Positions 9,805 through 22,606 of a DNA stretch of 64,000 nt are shown one piece after another; positions within the stretch are counted from its first letter, which is position 1; the number at the start of each line of letters is the position of its first letter. The stretch spans positions 150,255-214,254 of the forward strand of contig MU004196.1 of the NCBI GenBank assembly GCA_010093605.1. Direction: 5' to 3'. The position numbers and the translations under genes were made by a program. The notes under the pieces are model-generated. The model saw only the letters and a program-made list of their open reading frames with translations, did no database searches and had not been told where the DNA came from. The DNA comes from Lophium mytilinum (lineage: Eukaryota; Ascomycota; Dothideomycetes; Mytilinidiales; Mytilinidiaceae).

Positions 9805-10692
9805 CTACAATTTCTTGGTAGCGGCATCGTCCTCGTCGACGGAGCCGGCGGAATTGGTGGTGGAGGCTTTCTCGAGGTCTTCGCCGACCAGGGCGCTGGC
9901 GCCGTGGAGGCTCTCTTCGAAGACGGGCTCCTGTTCGACGACCTCGAACTTGGTCTTGAAGTCCTTGAGGCCGGCGGCGTGAGTGCTGCTGTTGGAGCGG
10001 CGACGCGGGTTGGTCAGGTTGTAGGAGTAGTCTTCGATCTCGTCACCCTCGCGGCCCCTGAGAGAGGACCTGTTAGTGAGGTGAAGCTTGAGGTTGGAGA
10101 GATGTGATTGGGGTGCAATGCCTCATCATGGTCTGTGTTCACTTCTCGCTACTGTCGTAGGTGCCTCAATGCTCGATGGAATCTGGAGTGACTCGCTTTT
10201 GACAGCGGGAGACCCGTCAGACTACATCGAGTAGTAGCGGAGAAGTGTACACAAACTCATGATGGAGGCACTGTATGAGAGCTACCGGGGGAGAGGGGGT
10301 TCAACATGACGTACCAGTTGCCTTTACCAGCACCGTTCTTCTTGGTCTTGTTGGGTTCAGCGTCGGCGTGGCCAGCTTTGGCAAAGTAGCGGGGGAGATG
10401 GTCTTCATGCTCAGAGGTGCCATCGGCAATGGCGGAGTGGTCGCGGTCGTTTCTAGAAGCATGAATTACGTACTACGTAAACAACGTCAACAATACGTAC
10501 TGCTTGTGGGATCGAGTCACTATAGAAGAGTATCAGCATTGTTTGACGTGATTGAGATGAAAGAGTGTCTATGGAAGCTCCAATAAGCTCCCAAACAAGC
10601 ACGAGCTAGCTGAAGGAGGCGAGTCGGATGGTAGGGAATTCGTGATGCAATATCAATGGTACACGGGGAGCATGGGACGGGGAGGACATACT
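9805..10692 (-). CDS. STF2-like hydrophilin (hyaluronan/mRNA-binding family)
   Basis: Four exons on the minus strand: 10692 (one base), 10519-10501, 10452-10315 and 10057-9805, encoding 136 residues. The start codon is split: A before a GTATGT donor, TG after a CTATAG acceptor, giving MTRSHKQNDRDHSA. The other introns are 48 and 257 bp, the latter ending with CACTAAC...CAG. The join between exons 3 and 4 completes GAGKGNWGREGDEIED, the hallmark of yeast Stf2/Tfs-type proteins (GKGNWGxxGDEI). The C-terminus is acidic and polar. Stf2 was first described as a stabiliser of the F1F0-ATPase inhibitor and later as a hydrophilin for desiccation tolerance; fungal homologs are often annotated as hyaluronan/mRNA-binding. 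All phases close exactly (411 nt). Role is inferred from family. Confidence 0.82.
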
Positions 10693-12618
10693 GTTGAAGT
10701 TGTAGTGTGTTTGAGAGTTGGGTATGAGTGTTTGCAGATGTGAGGGAATCGTGAGCTGATGTAGTAGTTAGCCAGGCACAGGCTATGGCGGAATGAGATC
10801 GGTCATAAGGTGCTCTCGTGACCCCTCCGCATTGACCAACCACGGTGGGGTGAAGCTTTGATGGTTCCACCGGAGCTGGAGTCTTGGGCCGCGTACCTTG
10901 CAGATGATGGAGCGGCGATGACGACGGGAGTCACAGCAGACGATGGTGTTTGTGTGTGGTGTTGAAGAGCAGAGATAAGCACGCAAGATTGGTTGATGTA
11001 GGACAAAGCAGCTCCCCTCAGCACGTCTCACGCGAGTCGTTGCTTCAGGAGCGGGGTCGAATTCCCGCGTGGAAGGGCCAGGAATGCCCGTAGTGCACTC
11101 GATGCGGCAGGAATATGCTAGGCTCGGTGGTTTACATTCAATTCACGCATCAACGGGTGGATGGGCGGATGCCGCTGAGGCCGACGGAGCTGTTTGCACT
11201 GGACTACAGCTTCTTGTGGTCTCTGGAAGGCCTCAATGTCACTAAATAGCATCCGAATCGTTTAATTGATCAGCGGGCAAGCTCGCCGGTCCATCTCAGA
11301 CTGTGGGAGAGTGGTGGACCCAGAATGGACGTGTCCTGTAGCTCACATTGTCGGTCTCTTCAAACAGGGTCCAAGAGAAACAAAGACACAAAGACCAGCA
11401 TTGACCGATTGTTTCGCAGCCCTGTCAAGACTGGCGAGCTCTGCCTGTTGTTGATAACGCCGCAGCCGCACTCCCTGAAGCTGTACAGGCTGTGGATTGG
11501 TGGTGGAGTGCCCGTGGGACTCAGGTACAGACGATCCTGGGGATGCTACGTCATCGCCAATTGCAACAGTTTGGCGTTGATGAGGCATTGGCGGTGGTGC
11601 CATGGCTCTCATGGAGCTCGCACCTTTTGGACTCTCATACCTAGAAAGTTTCCAGCAGATGGGAGGACTGTGGACTTCAACTGCGGGTCGTCTTCAGCTG
11701 AGGTGACTGAGGTGCTGAGTTTCCCCAGATTCTCGGCCTTAGCGTGAGCACGGCCGTTCTAGCGCCTTCGTGGCGTGGTCTTGTGCCTGGTGTGCCTCCA
11801 AACCTCTCCCGCGTCCATCACAGCTTTTCCGAATATCGCCGTCTGGGGTGGCTAGGTGAGCATCCGGCTTCAAAGTGCTTGAGATACAGGCCTCGCAAAT
11901 CTTGAAAAGGAGCTGAGGCACCTCAGACCGTCTAAGACAGGTGTGTACAGTCCCATGGTGACCAGGGATTCTATTCAGACCACAGAATGAAGAGCCTTTG
12001 TGGAAACTCTGTTCACTCAGCTCTCGAGTAGTTAACAGCATGAAGTAATCGTAGTACCCAGCGCGTCCAGTCGTACCCCTACATAAATGTTCTGAACTTG
12101 TGCATGCCACACTCCGCAGTCTACAAAAGTCGCATTCCAATATCCTCAGGTAGACAAATGTCAACTATGTACTAATGACTAAGTCTAATAATATACCGTG
12201 TTCGTAGTAGATGCTTCAGACGTAGTAAATACTTCAGAGACACTGTGAATCTCAGGCCGAATCAGGCAGCTTTGGGAATCCGCGTGACCGTGAGGGCCTA
12301 GTCCCGTGACTTCTCGAAAGCGGCCCTTCCATACAGGCAGGTATTCACACGTCCACACAAACAGATCTACTGATTCCCGATCAGAAACCCTTCCTGCATG
12401 CAAAACGACACCTCACCACCTCATCCACCCTGCCACCGTCCACGTCAGTCGTGCATCAATGATAGCGTTGGCAGTTTAACCACCAAAGTTCCAGGTAAAA
12501 CGTCCCCGCTAAGCTCTGAAGGCGGTAAGCCCCTGCGACTCGCGGTTTCCAGAATCGAATCCAAACATCGTAACCAAAGGAGGAGACGCGCCTTCGACCC
12601 GCCTTCACCAACCTCATC
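10693..12618. other. Intergenic region between the STF2-like gene and NUP133
   Basis: About 1.9 kb between divergent genes. It holds the upstream region of the STF2-like gene and the NUP133 promoter. Open frames here have no domain-like content. Near 11916 the word AGGCACCTCAGACCGTCTAA resembles an arm of the hairpin family at the left edge. A short T-arm-like palindrome sits near 11050. No gene can be supported. Confidence 0.4.
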
Positions 12619-15600
12619 ATGTTTTCGCCGGACTCCACCATCAATAGCCTGCACGGGTCCGTCTCGCGAAACCCTCGACGCCGCCAGCGCAAAGATTCCG
12701 ATAGCGTGCGCCTGCAGCCCCATCGAAAGCGCAACAAGCTCTCGGAGGAGTCCTTTGTATCTCCGTCAGCCGTAAAAGTCAATGGAAATGGTTCAGCGGT
12801 GATGAATGGCCATGCTAGCCATGCTGATGGAGAGACTACATTCGTGTCCATGGACATGCCGGTTCGCGAGAAGAAATTGACGGGAAAGCGGGCGCATAAG
12901 GATGACGGCAGCATCCTTTTGGTCAGTATCTCTTGCGTCGCAACTGAACTACGACACCGAAGCTAATCTCATATTCCTTACAGAGTAAGAGTGCAAACCA
13001 CAGCGTCAAGAAGCTACCGGGTTTCCCTACTCGTCTCAGCCAAAACCCAGCTGGTATGTGTTGGCATCCGTCTACTTGCGTCCACGCTAACAACGCTTTC
13101 TCGCAGTACCCTATCGAGCCTTCATCCTCCCTTCAATCGGCTATGCGCTTGCGCTGACTCACGAACACGCTCTTGGATGGGACTATACTTCGTCATCGGC
13201 GCCCTCAAAAGTCCACGCCTTGCCTTTGTCCTTCGGCCTAAAGCGCTCAGATCCCCTCCCTCTAGGAGCTATCGTACAGAATGGGCCATCCGATGAATTT
13301 GGTATGGTTGTGGTTGCACCTACGACCGGCAAAATCACATTCTGGGAAAACGTGGACAGTGCCGAAACATTCAGTCGTTTCCCTCAGCGGCACCAAGGCG
13401 TTGACGGATCAGTTGGCAAGCTATTTTCCGGCGAGACTATCACCGAGATTGTGGATATCGAACATGCAGGCTATGCTCTCATCTTCAGCAGCGGCCGAAT
13501 AGCCCAGTTGACGTTAAGAGATTCGCAAGGCCGCCCGAGCATAAATGTCTATCAACTCCAGACTATACGCACCGGTGGCGGGCTATTTGGAGGATTCAAG
13601 AACGTACTTGGTGGTGGAATCCGCAAAGAAATTGCTTCCGTCAAGGCTCGCTCTTCTGAATCGAAGGGCCAAATGGAGATCGTCACTGCAACCACGACCG
13701 GCATATTTCAACTCTGGGACCTCAGCTGGGCAGGACAACAAATCTTCAAACGCGAAGTGGATGCGCATGCAGAAATCCTCACCACTCTCCTAGGTGCTGT
13801 CGCTCCGGAGCAGCAAGGTCGTCAAGATGTCAAGATTCTGGATTTTGCCATAATGCAGCACTCTACAGCCGGCACAGAAGTCAGCATTGTCGACACGCGA
13901 GACAAAATCGACCTCCTAGTGTTGGTGGCTATGTGGGAGCCTACTTCAATTAATTATTCCCTGCTGGAGGTGTCCCTGGTGGGAGATACTGGTGTCATCC
14001 GTCGAGTTATCCCTATCAATGCTTACCAGCAACCACAACTCCCCAAGGAACCAGCTGCAAAGCTCCTGCTACCGCTCCCTGGTCATACTGCACTCATTCA
14101 ATTCAGTAACGGAATCGTAATGGCGTCGCTGAAGCAACCAGAGGAAACCCCTGATACTCAATTGATGGTGGATACTGGCAAAGCGCCTGTACCCTATCAA
14201 GACACTATGTATTTCCGAAAAGACAAGCAAGTGCGGATCGCAGGGTCTTCGATAGAGGAGCCGGCCCGCAAGAGCCGAGGATCAGCGTGCATATTCGTTC
14301 TCGGGGGATTCGGCATCATTCGAGTCGCATGCCAGCCTGCGGCCGAAGATCAAACACGAGTCACTGCCAGGAGTAAGCTGGAGCAAGCAACCTTTTTCAG
14401 CAACAGGACGGACCAGATACTAGACTTCTCCATCCGTGGAAGGTACTCCTTCCCTACCGCTGAGGTGGAACAGGCTGCAACGGCTATCAGTGACGAAGTA
14501 CTCAAGTCGAGCTCGGAATTCGTTGAGACGGGGCTGTTGTCAATGGAAGAGCAACTCAAGAAGAGATCCGTTGCTCTTCAGAATCTTGCTTCTCACTTGC
14601 GGTCAGACTATCCCCCGTTATCCTTTAGCGTTCGATGGGCACTACTGGAGGGCGCCGATAGATTGGCTGCTGCGCTCGAGGTATGGAAACACCATGAAGT
14701 GCGCGTCAAACTTGGTGAAAAGCATCCAGACAAGTTTGCACAAGAGCCTCTAATGACTCAGATGCTGGCCTATCTCCATGAGCGCTATAAGACGGAAATG
14801 AAGACCGAGATTGGCGAGCGAGACGAAGTTCGAACGTTCTTTGTCAGAGACATCTACCGATTTGAGGTCCTGGTTCCCTGGGCCTTCCACGTTCTGAAGG
14901 AGGCTTACAATGTTGGATCAAAGCAGCATGCGCTCTTAGCACAGCTGATCAGCGAAGCCGATGACTTTGTTCTGACAACCTTCGAGACAGCGTTCGCATT
15001 CAGAGAGCAGAATCTCGATCTCTATGGTCTGGATCCCGACTGCTTAGATGACGGGATCCTCAAACTCGGCCAGGGGTATAGCCAAATATCGGGAATCTGG
15101 ACCTCGACACACAACAACGTACAAAGCACAAAGCAACTTGTCGACACAGCACGTACTCTGTCTACGAGAATCTCCGATCAGAGTGACACGAATGTCATGA
15201 AGCTTGCTGCAGAAAATCCTCGCTTGGTCCGAATCTCTTGTCAAGTTCATATGGAGTTTTTCCGCTGGAGCTTGGAGCAATCCAGCGAAAAAATCCGTGC
15301 ATCTGGCCAGCGACTTCTGCATGAGTTTGAAACAAGAGTTCGACCGGAACTTATTTTCGAGCTTACAAGTATCGGCCAAGCGACGCAGGGAATGGATCTC
15401 GCGGAGAAATACCGTGACATGCCCACGCTCGTGAGAATCATCAAAGCGGAGCACGACTACTACGCAGAGGAAATGGAACACCCGGGTTTTGTAATGGAGG
15501 CGGCGAAGCAGATGAAGAAGCTCCAGAAGCGGATAGCTGGCTACTTTACGAAGTACGACAAGGACTTTGCCGAAGCGTATTACACCAACCAAATCGCCAA

Positions 15601-16834
15601 TAACGAGCAGAGTCAAGTGTTCTCGGAAGACTGCTTGAATCAGCCAGCTCTTACCGCATTCCTGCGTGCGGATCCCGCCCGCGCGAGGCTGGGATGGATG
15701 AACGAAATCGCTGGCGAGAAAAACTATGTTGGCGCAGCGACGATGCTGACAGAAGTCGGCTCTCGTCAGGAATCGAACAATTGGTGCAAAAAGGCGGAGT
15801 TGTCGCTGGCCAAGCTTGCATTGCTCTGTGTGAAGCAGAAAGGTGTACCGAACCCTCAACTAGAGGAGCTCAAAGTTCGGAACCAGGCTGAGTTGAAGCT
15901 GGTCAGCATTCAAGACAAGCTTTACAACCACTTCCGTGAAACCATCTTCAAGGCTCTGGACGAAGATTCGGCAGTGGGCCTGCTCATGGGTGCTTACGGA
16001 GGAATGGTCGAGGAGCAGCCAGCACTACAGCAGCTGCTTAAGCAGAGTTTCGAAGAGATTATCGCCCATCGAGTCTTAGAGCCACTACTACTAATCGACA
16101 CGTTGACACTGATCGGCCAGAGTCAGCGGGAAGGAAGCGACGATATCACTGGGTCAGAATTTTTCATGGCACTGCAGGTGCTGGAGATTTGCCGGCCAGA
16201 TCTGACACAGGCTGCGTACGAGGACACGCGGAAACTCATCTGGAAGCGATGCTTCGTTCGTGACGACTGGGAGGTGCTCAACGACACAACGGACAAGGGC
16301 GACGCGGAGATTTCACGGGGCGTTATTACGACTATGCTTGGTTGGACTCTGCGGAAGTTGATCGAATCAACCAGTAAGTTTTTTCCCGAACTTGGCTTTC
16401 TTATCTAGGACGAATGATGCTAATCCACACTCGTAGGCGAATGGAGAAGCCAAGCTCCCGCTCCCAGCGCTGTCACAGGTGCCGGCTGCTCAACCGAAGC
16501 ACTGGCATCCCGCTTCGCGTCCGAAGACCTCCGCAACCCCATTATCAAGGATAATCTCTATGACGAAGACCAGCTGCAAAAATACCTCACCACCTGCCGT
16601 CTGGACACGTGGTTCGAGGCGTGCATTACCGCCACGAAGGAACAGATGCAGCACGAGGTCGAAGAGGAGAAGCTGTTAGCGGCGCAGATGTCGGTGATCA
16701 AGACTGGAATTGAGGACAAGGGGCTGTCAGAGAAGGCGTGGGTTGAGATGGAGGCGCGAGGGGCATCGGAGGCGTTTGAGGGCGACGACGAGGACAGCGT
16801 GGGTAATGAGGATACAGAGATGGATGACGAGTGA
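12619..16834 (+). CDS. NUP133: Nucleoporin Nup133 (Y-complex subunit)
   Basis: Four exons, 12619-12921, 12984-13053, 13107-16373 and 16437-16834, encode 1345 residues; phases 0, 1 and 1 agree at all joins. The N-terminus is basic and disordered (NPRRRQRKDSD). A beta-propeller follows, entering with PYRAFILPSIGYALALTHEH and containing the GGGLFGGFKNVLGGG loop and IFQLWDLSWAGQ. The rest is an alpha-helical stack with SVRWALLEGADRLAAALEVW and a C-terminal part with NPIIKDNLYDEDQLQKYL. The tail is acidic. This is the order and size of fungal Nup133, a structural member of the Nup84/Nup107 complex that shapes the nuclear pore membrane. The coding strand becomes G-rich in the last 200 bases. A 271-codon antisense open frame inside it is a by-product of codon bias. 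Confidence 0.92.
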
Positions 16835-18155
16835 GGTTGAGAAGGAGATAAACCTGCAGGGCCTCACATGGCCTGGTTTCTTTATGGGTAATCTGGTGAT
16901 CTGGCAAGCATTGGGCGCGGCGTTCAGCGGAGCGGCTGGTATCACAGCGAGCGAAACAGTAGCACAGTAGTCACAGCTATGCAAAAGCATGGCGTCGGTT
17001 CTTTTGTACAACACAGATCTGGACAATTCTCTTTCTACAAGCCTCATCTCCGTATCCTTTGCAATTCAGTCGTGATGTGAATGCCTAATACAAGCAGCTA
17101 TCTCACGGCCGAATGACTTCTTGCACCTACCCTGTCGGCGGTGATCTGAGGCTGCCAGGGGTGGCCCGTCGGCAAGTTGCTCGAGCAAGAGATTCGAGAC
17201 CTAGGGCAGATCTTGCTTGCATTAGGGAGATTGCCTTTCGGGTACGCCGTAAATGGTTGAAGATGTAACCAGCTATCTCCAGTCGTCACGAAAGTACCAA
17301 GACACACGACACGCAGCCAGGGCATCAGCCCATCTGATTGATCCAGGGTGCATTCTGCACAGCAATGCGGCTAGCGGTTGCAGGTGTCGACTGAAACAGC
17401 CGGCCATTGGCATGTGCGGTGTCTGGGAGGCGCGCAATCATAGCAGCGGGCGGTATAGCAGGGCGGGCTCTTGTCACCCTCGATCGGGGATTGTCGCGAG
17501 TGGCTGAGGTGCGGCGATGGGGCAAAGGGGGCATCTGATAGGCGTGGCAATCAAAACGGCTCGAGTGCAGCGTCGAGAAGGGTGACACGGCGAACGAGCA
17601 GCGGAGACCATGCGAGCCGCGCCCATGGCCTGCATATTATGGGCCTGCCGCTTTCTGTGCAGCGGCGGAGACAACGAGACCAGACGGACCTGCAGCCGCG
17701 AAGCCGTACACGCAGCGACACGCAGCCACCGCTCCGGAATGTGCGCGATGCCACCGCTGCTGGCCACGGCGTGAGGCAGACGAGTGCCGCGACAGGCGGC
17801 CCTGAGGAATAGCTGTGGATGAGAGGCCGAGGGCGCATGCGTGATGCCTCTCCTCTCCGTCGCACCGGTTGATGCCAAGGCCCGTCGTTAATTGCGCGGG
17901 CCGCTCTCGTCCCCGTCTGGCTCTAGCCTTTTGTTCCACTCGGCTGGCCACCAAGCCCCTTCGAGAATCCCCCCAAGACGCCCGAGCTGCTGGCAAGGAC
18001 TTCTGCCGACTCCTCACCACCAACCTCACCATCTCGAGCCCATCCTCACCACAACCCCCAAGAGCCCCCGACGAGCCTGCCGACTGCCTGACCGCCCTGT
18101 CCACGGTGCTGGCTCGACGCAGACACCCCCCCAACCCAGCCCGCACACAGCAAAC
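16835..18155. promoter_or_regulatory. Intergenic and long GC-rich leader of the casein kinase gene
   Basis: About 1.3 kb between two plus-strand genes. The part from 17450 to 18155 is GC-rich with C-rich tracts (CCCCCCAACCC just before the ATG) and several upstream ATGs, for example at 17869, whose frame overlaps the kinase start. This could be a long 5' UTR with upstream open frames, as is common for fungal YCK genes. No TATA box stands out. Confidence 0.4.
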
Positions 18156-19878
18156 ATGGCCTCGTCGTCGTCCAACGTCGTCGGCGTCCACTACCGCGTG
18201 GGCAAGAAGATCGGAGAGGGCTCCTTTGGCGTCATCTTCGAGGGCACCAACCTGCTCAACAATCAGCAGGTCGCCATCAAGTTTGTACGTGTCCCCATTG
18301 ACCGGCGAAAGGGGCTGAGCCCAATGCTGAACGTCCACCCTTCAGGAACCGCGCAAAAGCGACGCACCCCAGCTGCGAGACGAATACCGGACATACAAGA
18401 TACTTGTCGGCTGCCGTACGTCTAGAATCTCCTCGTCTGGTCTGTTACCGCCCCTCTGAGGCACTCCGTCCTGCTCGGCGGAAATGCCGACGACGACTCG
18501 GCACAGACCTTTCCTCACTCACCTCAGCCCCCACGTGCCTTTCTTTATCCGCAAGAGACTCTTCTGATCGCCTTCCCGTCATGCAATGTATTGTCGTCGT
18601 GCGTGTGCTGACTTTCCACAGCTGGAATTCCTAATGTCTACTACTTCGGCCAGGAGGGCCTGCACAACATTCTGGTCATCGACCTGCTAGGCCCGAGCTT
18701 GGAGGACCTGTTCGATCACTGCAATCGGAAGTTCTCCATCAAGACTGTCGTGATGGTGGCGAAGCAGATGGTACGTTTCGTGTCTCATTTGTTCTATATA
18801 TAGCCTGCTAACTCCGCTAGCTCTCGCGAGTGCAAACAATACACGAGAAGAACCTGATATACCGAGACATCAAGCCCGACAACTTCCTCATCGGCCGCCC
18901 CGGCTCCAAAGCCGCCAATGTCATCCATGTCGTCGATTTCGGCATGGCCAAGCAGTACCGCGATCCCAAGACTAAGCAGCACATTCCTTACCGAGAACGC
19001 AAATCGCTGTCGGGCACTGCGCGTTACATGAGCATCAACACACATTTGGGACGCGAACAATCACGGCGAGACGATTTGGAAGCTTTAGGGCATGTTTTCA
19101 TGTACTTCCTGCGCGGCGGTCTACCGTGGCAAGGTCTGAAAGCTGCCACCAACAAGCAGAAATACGAGAAGATTGGAGAGAAGAAGCAGACTACTCCCAT
19201 CAAGGATCTATGCGACAGCTTCCCAGGTACGGTCAATCTTACACTTGTCACATAGCAGTCACTAACACAATCACAGAGGAGCTGAACAAGTATCTCAGCT
19301 ATGTGCGAAATCTCGGGTTCGAAGATACTCCGGATTATGACTACCTGCGCGAACTCTTCACCCAGGCCCTTAAGAGCACCGGGGAAGTCGAGGACGGTGA
19401 ATATGACTGGATGAAGCTGAACAACGGGAAAGGATGGGAAGCGATGAAGGCACACCCTTCGGCTGCTCATCTCCACCACGCCAACATCAACCAAAACTCG
19501 TCGACCGCCGTCAACCTGCACGGCCAACAAATTCGGCAGAAGGTGCAAATCCCAGCGGACCGCCTGCACCAGGAGCTTCCAAAGCCCGGTGCCACTCGAG
19601 GGCCCCCAGGAGGAAACCGCCATCCTCGCAACTCCGACCAAGGAAAGTATCACCCGGATGCGGTCAAGAGGAAGAGTATGGGGGAGCTTGGTCCGCCAGA
19701 GGGATCCACACAGGCACAGTTCCAGAACAGCCAGCCGAACCTGACGGGAAACCGGATGACCCAGTCGACGCCGATGACGGGAAACACGCCGGGTCTTCAA
19801 TCAGTTGGGAGGGGCCAGCCGAATGAGCCCAAAGAAGGAGGAATGAAGAAGCTGATGCGGGTGTTTTGCTGCGGTTAG
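18156..19878 (+). CDS. YCK: Casein kinase I, YCK1/2 type, palmitoylated C-terminus
   Basis: Five exons, 18156-18284, 18346-18415, 18622-18770, 18821-19226 and 19277-19878, encode 451 residues with all phases closing. The kinase domain (about 15-285) shows the glycine loop [12 protein letters not shown], the lysine in [19 protein letters not shown], catalytic [22 protein letters not shown] and the CK1 signature [20 protein letters not shown] in place of APE. The tail is Gln/Pro/Asn-rich and ends [11 protein letters not shown], a dicysteine that is palmitoylated in yeast Yck1/Yck2 and anchors the kinase at the plasma membrane. The second intron (206 bp) is unusually long here. Such kinases act in morphogenesis, endocytosis and glucose sensing; those roles are from family knowledge. 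Confidence 0.93.
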
Positions 19879-21724
19879 TTCAAGAGCCGGCCATCATGAG
19901 TATCCTTTCCCACGCATCTGGAAAGGAGCGTGAACGATTGGAAACAAGTGGGCTGGAGGACTATTCCCCCGAACCAACATATCGACATACCATGACCGGT
20001 AACGCATCGCTAGGAGCAGCACATCGGACACATCTCACCCTCTCTGCCTATTCTTTTCGCCACCGGGCAGGACTCGTTCTGACGTAGCGACATTTTAATA
20101 CCAATTCCCCTCTCCTTCCTGCTCCTCCCATCTACCATCCGGTTGCCTCTTCGTCCACCATGGTCATAGCATAAGGCATCCTGGTCTGGGACAAAAGACA
20201 TACCCAACCTAACTCAAAAATATGGCGCGCTCCGGTTTTCGAGCAGTGTGTCGGGCGCCCAAAACCGGTTTTCATCAGCACGAGATTTCGAGATTCGGCG
20301 ACAAAATGATCTGTGTCACTGGTTTTTCTTTCGACGATCAATCGGCTACGGAACGAAGCGTGAATGTGTCACGACCTCCTTTGCATCTTCCGTTTTCTCT
20401 CCTTGCTTTGTCTCTTTCTCTTCTCTCGCTGGCTGTGCGATGGTTGGCGAGAACGGACGAAAGAGGAAGCCCTTTTCTGGTGTTTTGTTAGCATGCAGCT
20501 GTCTTTTTGAAAGCGTGGTACGAAACGGACTGTATCGGTAGACTTTGTTTTCCCCTCTCTCTTCGGTTCGACGTAGTAATCTTTCCCAAGTGTTGGTAGC
20601 TGCTAGGTACCTCCGCTTTTTTCCTCCCTTTCCTCTAACCAAAGCGGGTAGTTTTAATTTTCTTTAGCCCGGGAGCTTTTCAACGTCACTTTCGGGGCCG
20701 GCCGCTTGCGTGCCAGCTTTTTTGTGTGGTTTTTCTGTTCAATCTTGGGGGGGTGTGATTGAGAAACTTGGGAAGCCTATGCTTTTGTTGCGTGGGCGTT
20801 AGAACGGGTTTACGGGGGGATTGGAAGAAGTGTATAATTGCATCTTTTCTTCTTAGCAAGCTGTTCTTTGTCTCTTTACTGTTGTGTTTTTTCCCTTTGA
20901 TAAGACCTTTCGCTCGCTTGAAGATCGAAGATTGCATGGCGTGCGTTGGCTGGGGTGGTGGATGGGCTGAGCAGATGGTGGGGTGGGGCAGTTAGATGGT
21001 TGGACTCTGTGTGTGTGTGTGTGTGTGTGGTTTTTCTTGTTAATAGGGAGTAATGAAAGAGTAAAATCTAAAAATGGTGCTGGAAACGTGCTCGTGGTGT
21101 GATGTCTTGGAGATGAGGTTGCTTAGGGTAGCCTTACTCTCCAGGAACGGTCGAGTGATATGTCCTCCTACTGACATGATATTGACTTACCCACGTCTTT
21201 CCAGCGATGTCTAGAATGCTTCAAATCCACTGCTGCATTTAGGAGTTCTGAGGGCGAAAGTTATACTCTGGAAAGGTGTAGGGGAATACGGAGCTGCTGC
21301 ACGTGTATGAGACTTCTTCTACATTTGAGGCGAGTTAAGGCGCTGCAGATATTGAAGTTAAGGGGGTAGCGTTAGGTGCCTGAGGAAAGAATGCTGCTGC
21401 ACACTAAGATGTTCACGCTTTACGGGGAAGAGTTTAGCGTGCGGCATCGAGGATAGCATGCTTTCTGTATTGACTCCATGTACAGTTGAGCGTCTAATTG
21501 CGGCGAAGGGGATTAGCAATGACGAACTTCCGCTCACGAACGACCATCTGGCTTGAGCAAAGGCAATGGAGAGATAGAGGAGGAGTTTTTCATCCGCTTG
21601 AATAGTGCTTCTCTTGAATTCTAACTATCTGCTCATTCTCAGGATCTGCTCAGTCTCAATACCCACCGGTTCTCGATACCAACCTAGCTCCATCTTCACG
21701 CATTTCACATCTTATCTCCTTGGA
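19879..21724. other. Long intergenic region with pyrimidine tracts and a (TG)n microsatellite
   Basis: About 1.85 kb without a supportable gene. From 20350 to 20900 the plus strand is rich in T and C with runs such as CTTTCTCTTCTCTC and TTTTTTCC, which could be the 3' UTR side of the kinase gene or a promoter-type pyrimidine region. A TG dinucleotide repeat of about 11 units lies at 21008-21029. The rest shows nothing recognisable. Confidence 0.4.
21008..21029. repeat. (TG)11 microsatellite
   Basis: A clean run of TG dinucleotides preceded by GGACTC and followed by GTTTTTC. It lies in intergenic DNA. Confidence 0.9.
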
Positions 21725-22606
21725 ATGGCTAGCAATCCACAATATGAACTCGGAACCCTCATCGACGGTGAATGGAAACAGTGGACAGATAACGCTGGAC
21801 AGGACTACTACGAAAACCTGAGCACCAAAGCTACGCAAATTGCTGGACCAACCGGATATGAGGATGCTGTCACGGTACATATATACATACTAACCCCTAT
21901 CAAAATCAAGCTATGATAATCCCGTCCAGGACACCTGGGCCCCCGACACCACCAAGCCCCGGCCGCAATGGCACGCCCTCCCCGTCACTTACAACCCCCC
22001 AAAAGCGACTAGATCCTAGAAATCTCGACGAGAACCAAATAACCAACTCACCCCCTCTCTCTCCCTCACAGACGCAACCTCCGCACCGGCCGTATCACCC
22101 TCTCACCTACCTCGACACCCCCATCCTGCGCGCCCACCTCCAGCGCCTCGAACGCTCCCCCGACTCCCAAGCCGACTGTTACAGAAGCGTCATCCATGCC
22201 ATCCTAACCCACTCCCTCCCCGCCGCCGAACACTTCGCCGTCTACCAGCGCGAGCCGCGCGGGGACGTCGCCCAAACCGACGCCAACGCGGGGGTAGCGG
22301 TGATGCAGCTCGCGGCGCGCCCGGGGGGGGAGTATGCACGCGTATGACTACTGCCTCGTGTGGAGCGAGGGGGTTGGGGGGAGTTGGGATGCCGCGGAGG
22401 AGCGGCTGGGGAGGTATTGCGGGGGCACGGGGAACGGGTCGGGGCGGGTTTATGGGGTTGGGTGTGTTGGGTTGGGGGTGAAGTTTTTCGTGGCGGATGG
22501 GGGGGTGTTGGAGGGGAGGAGTGGGGTGTTGGATGTGAGGGATGATGTTGAGGCTGTTGTGGCTATGTTTGGGGAGATGAAGAGGTGCCCGCTTGGGTTT
22601 GTGTGA
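21725..22606 (+). CDS. Hypothetical protein gene, probably interrupted by a frameshift
   Basis: Exon 1 (21725-21874) encodes MASNPQYELGTLIDGEWKQW and onward; a 55-bp intron leads to exon 2 at 21930, which reads DTWAPDTTKPRPQWHALP. A second intron, probably 21984-22071, leads to a frame with TYLDTPILRAHLQRLERSP and VYQREPRGDVAQTDANAGVA. This frame ends soon after a run of eight G at about 22322-22329. The adjacent +1 frame then continues in good coding style (HAYDYCLVWSEGVGGSW ... MKRCPLGFV) to the stop at 22606. A one-base length change in the G run would explain the break, either as real decay or as a sequencing error. No family is recognised. The exact end of exon 2 is uncertain because its donor is weak. 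The coding strand changes from C-rich to G-rich close to the G run. Confidence 0.5.

Noticed and set aside
11040-11080. GCGGG...TCGAATT...CCCGC looks like a tRNA T-arm
   Set aside because: The loop is eight bases and no matching acceptor, D or anticodon arms are found upstream.
11325-12164. Two 140-codon open frames in the STF2-NUP133 gap
   Set aside because: Composition is random-like with scattered Cys, Trp and His and no domain or splice context.
15044-15859. A 271-codon antisense open frame inside NUP133
   Set aside because: It overlaps well-conserved coding sequence on the other strand and has no domain-like features.
17892-18155. In-frame N-terminal extension of the casein kinase
   Set aside because: The extension has no ATG (it would start at TTG) and has the composition of a GC-rich leader.
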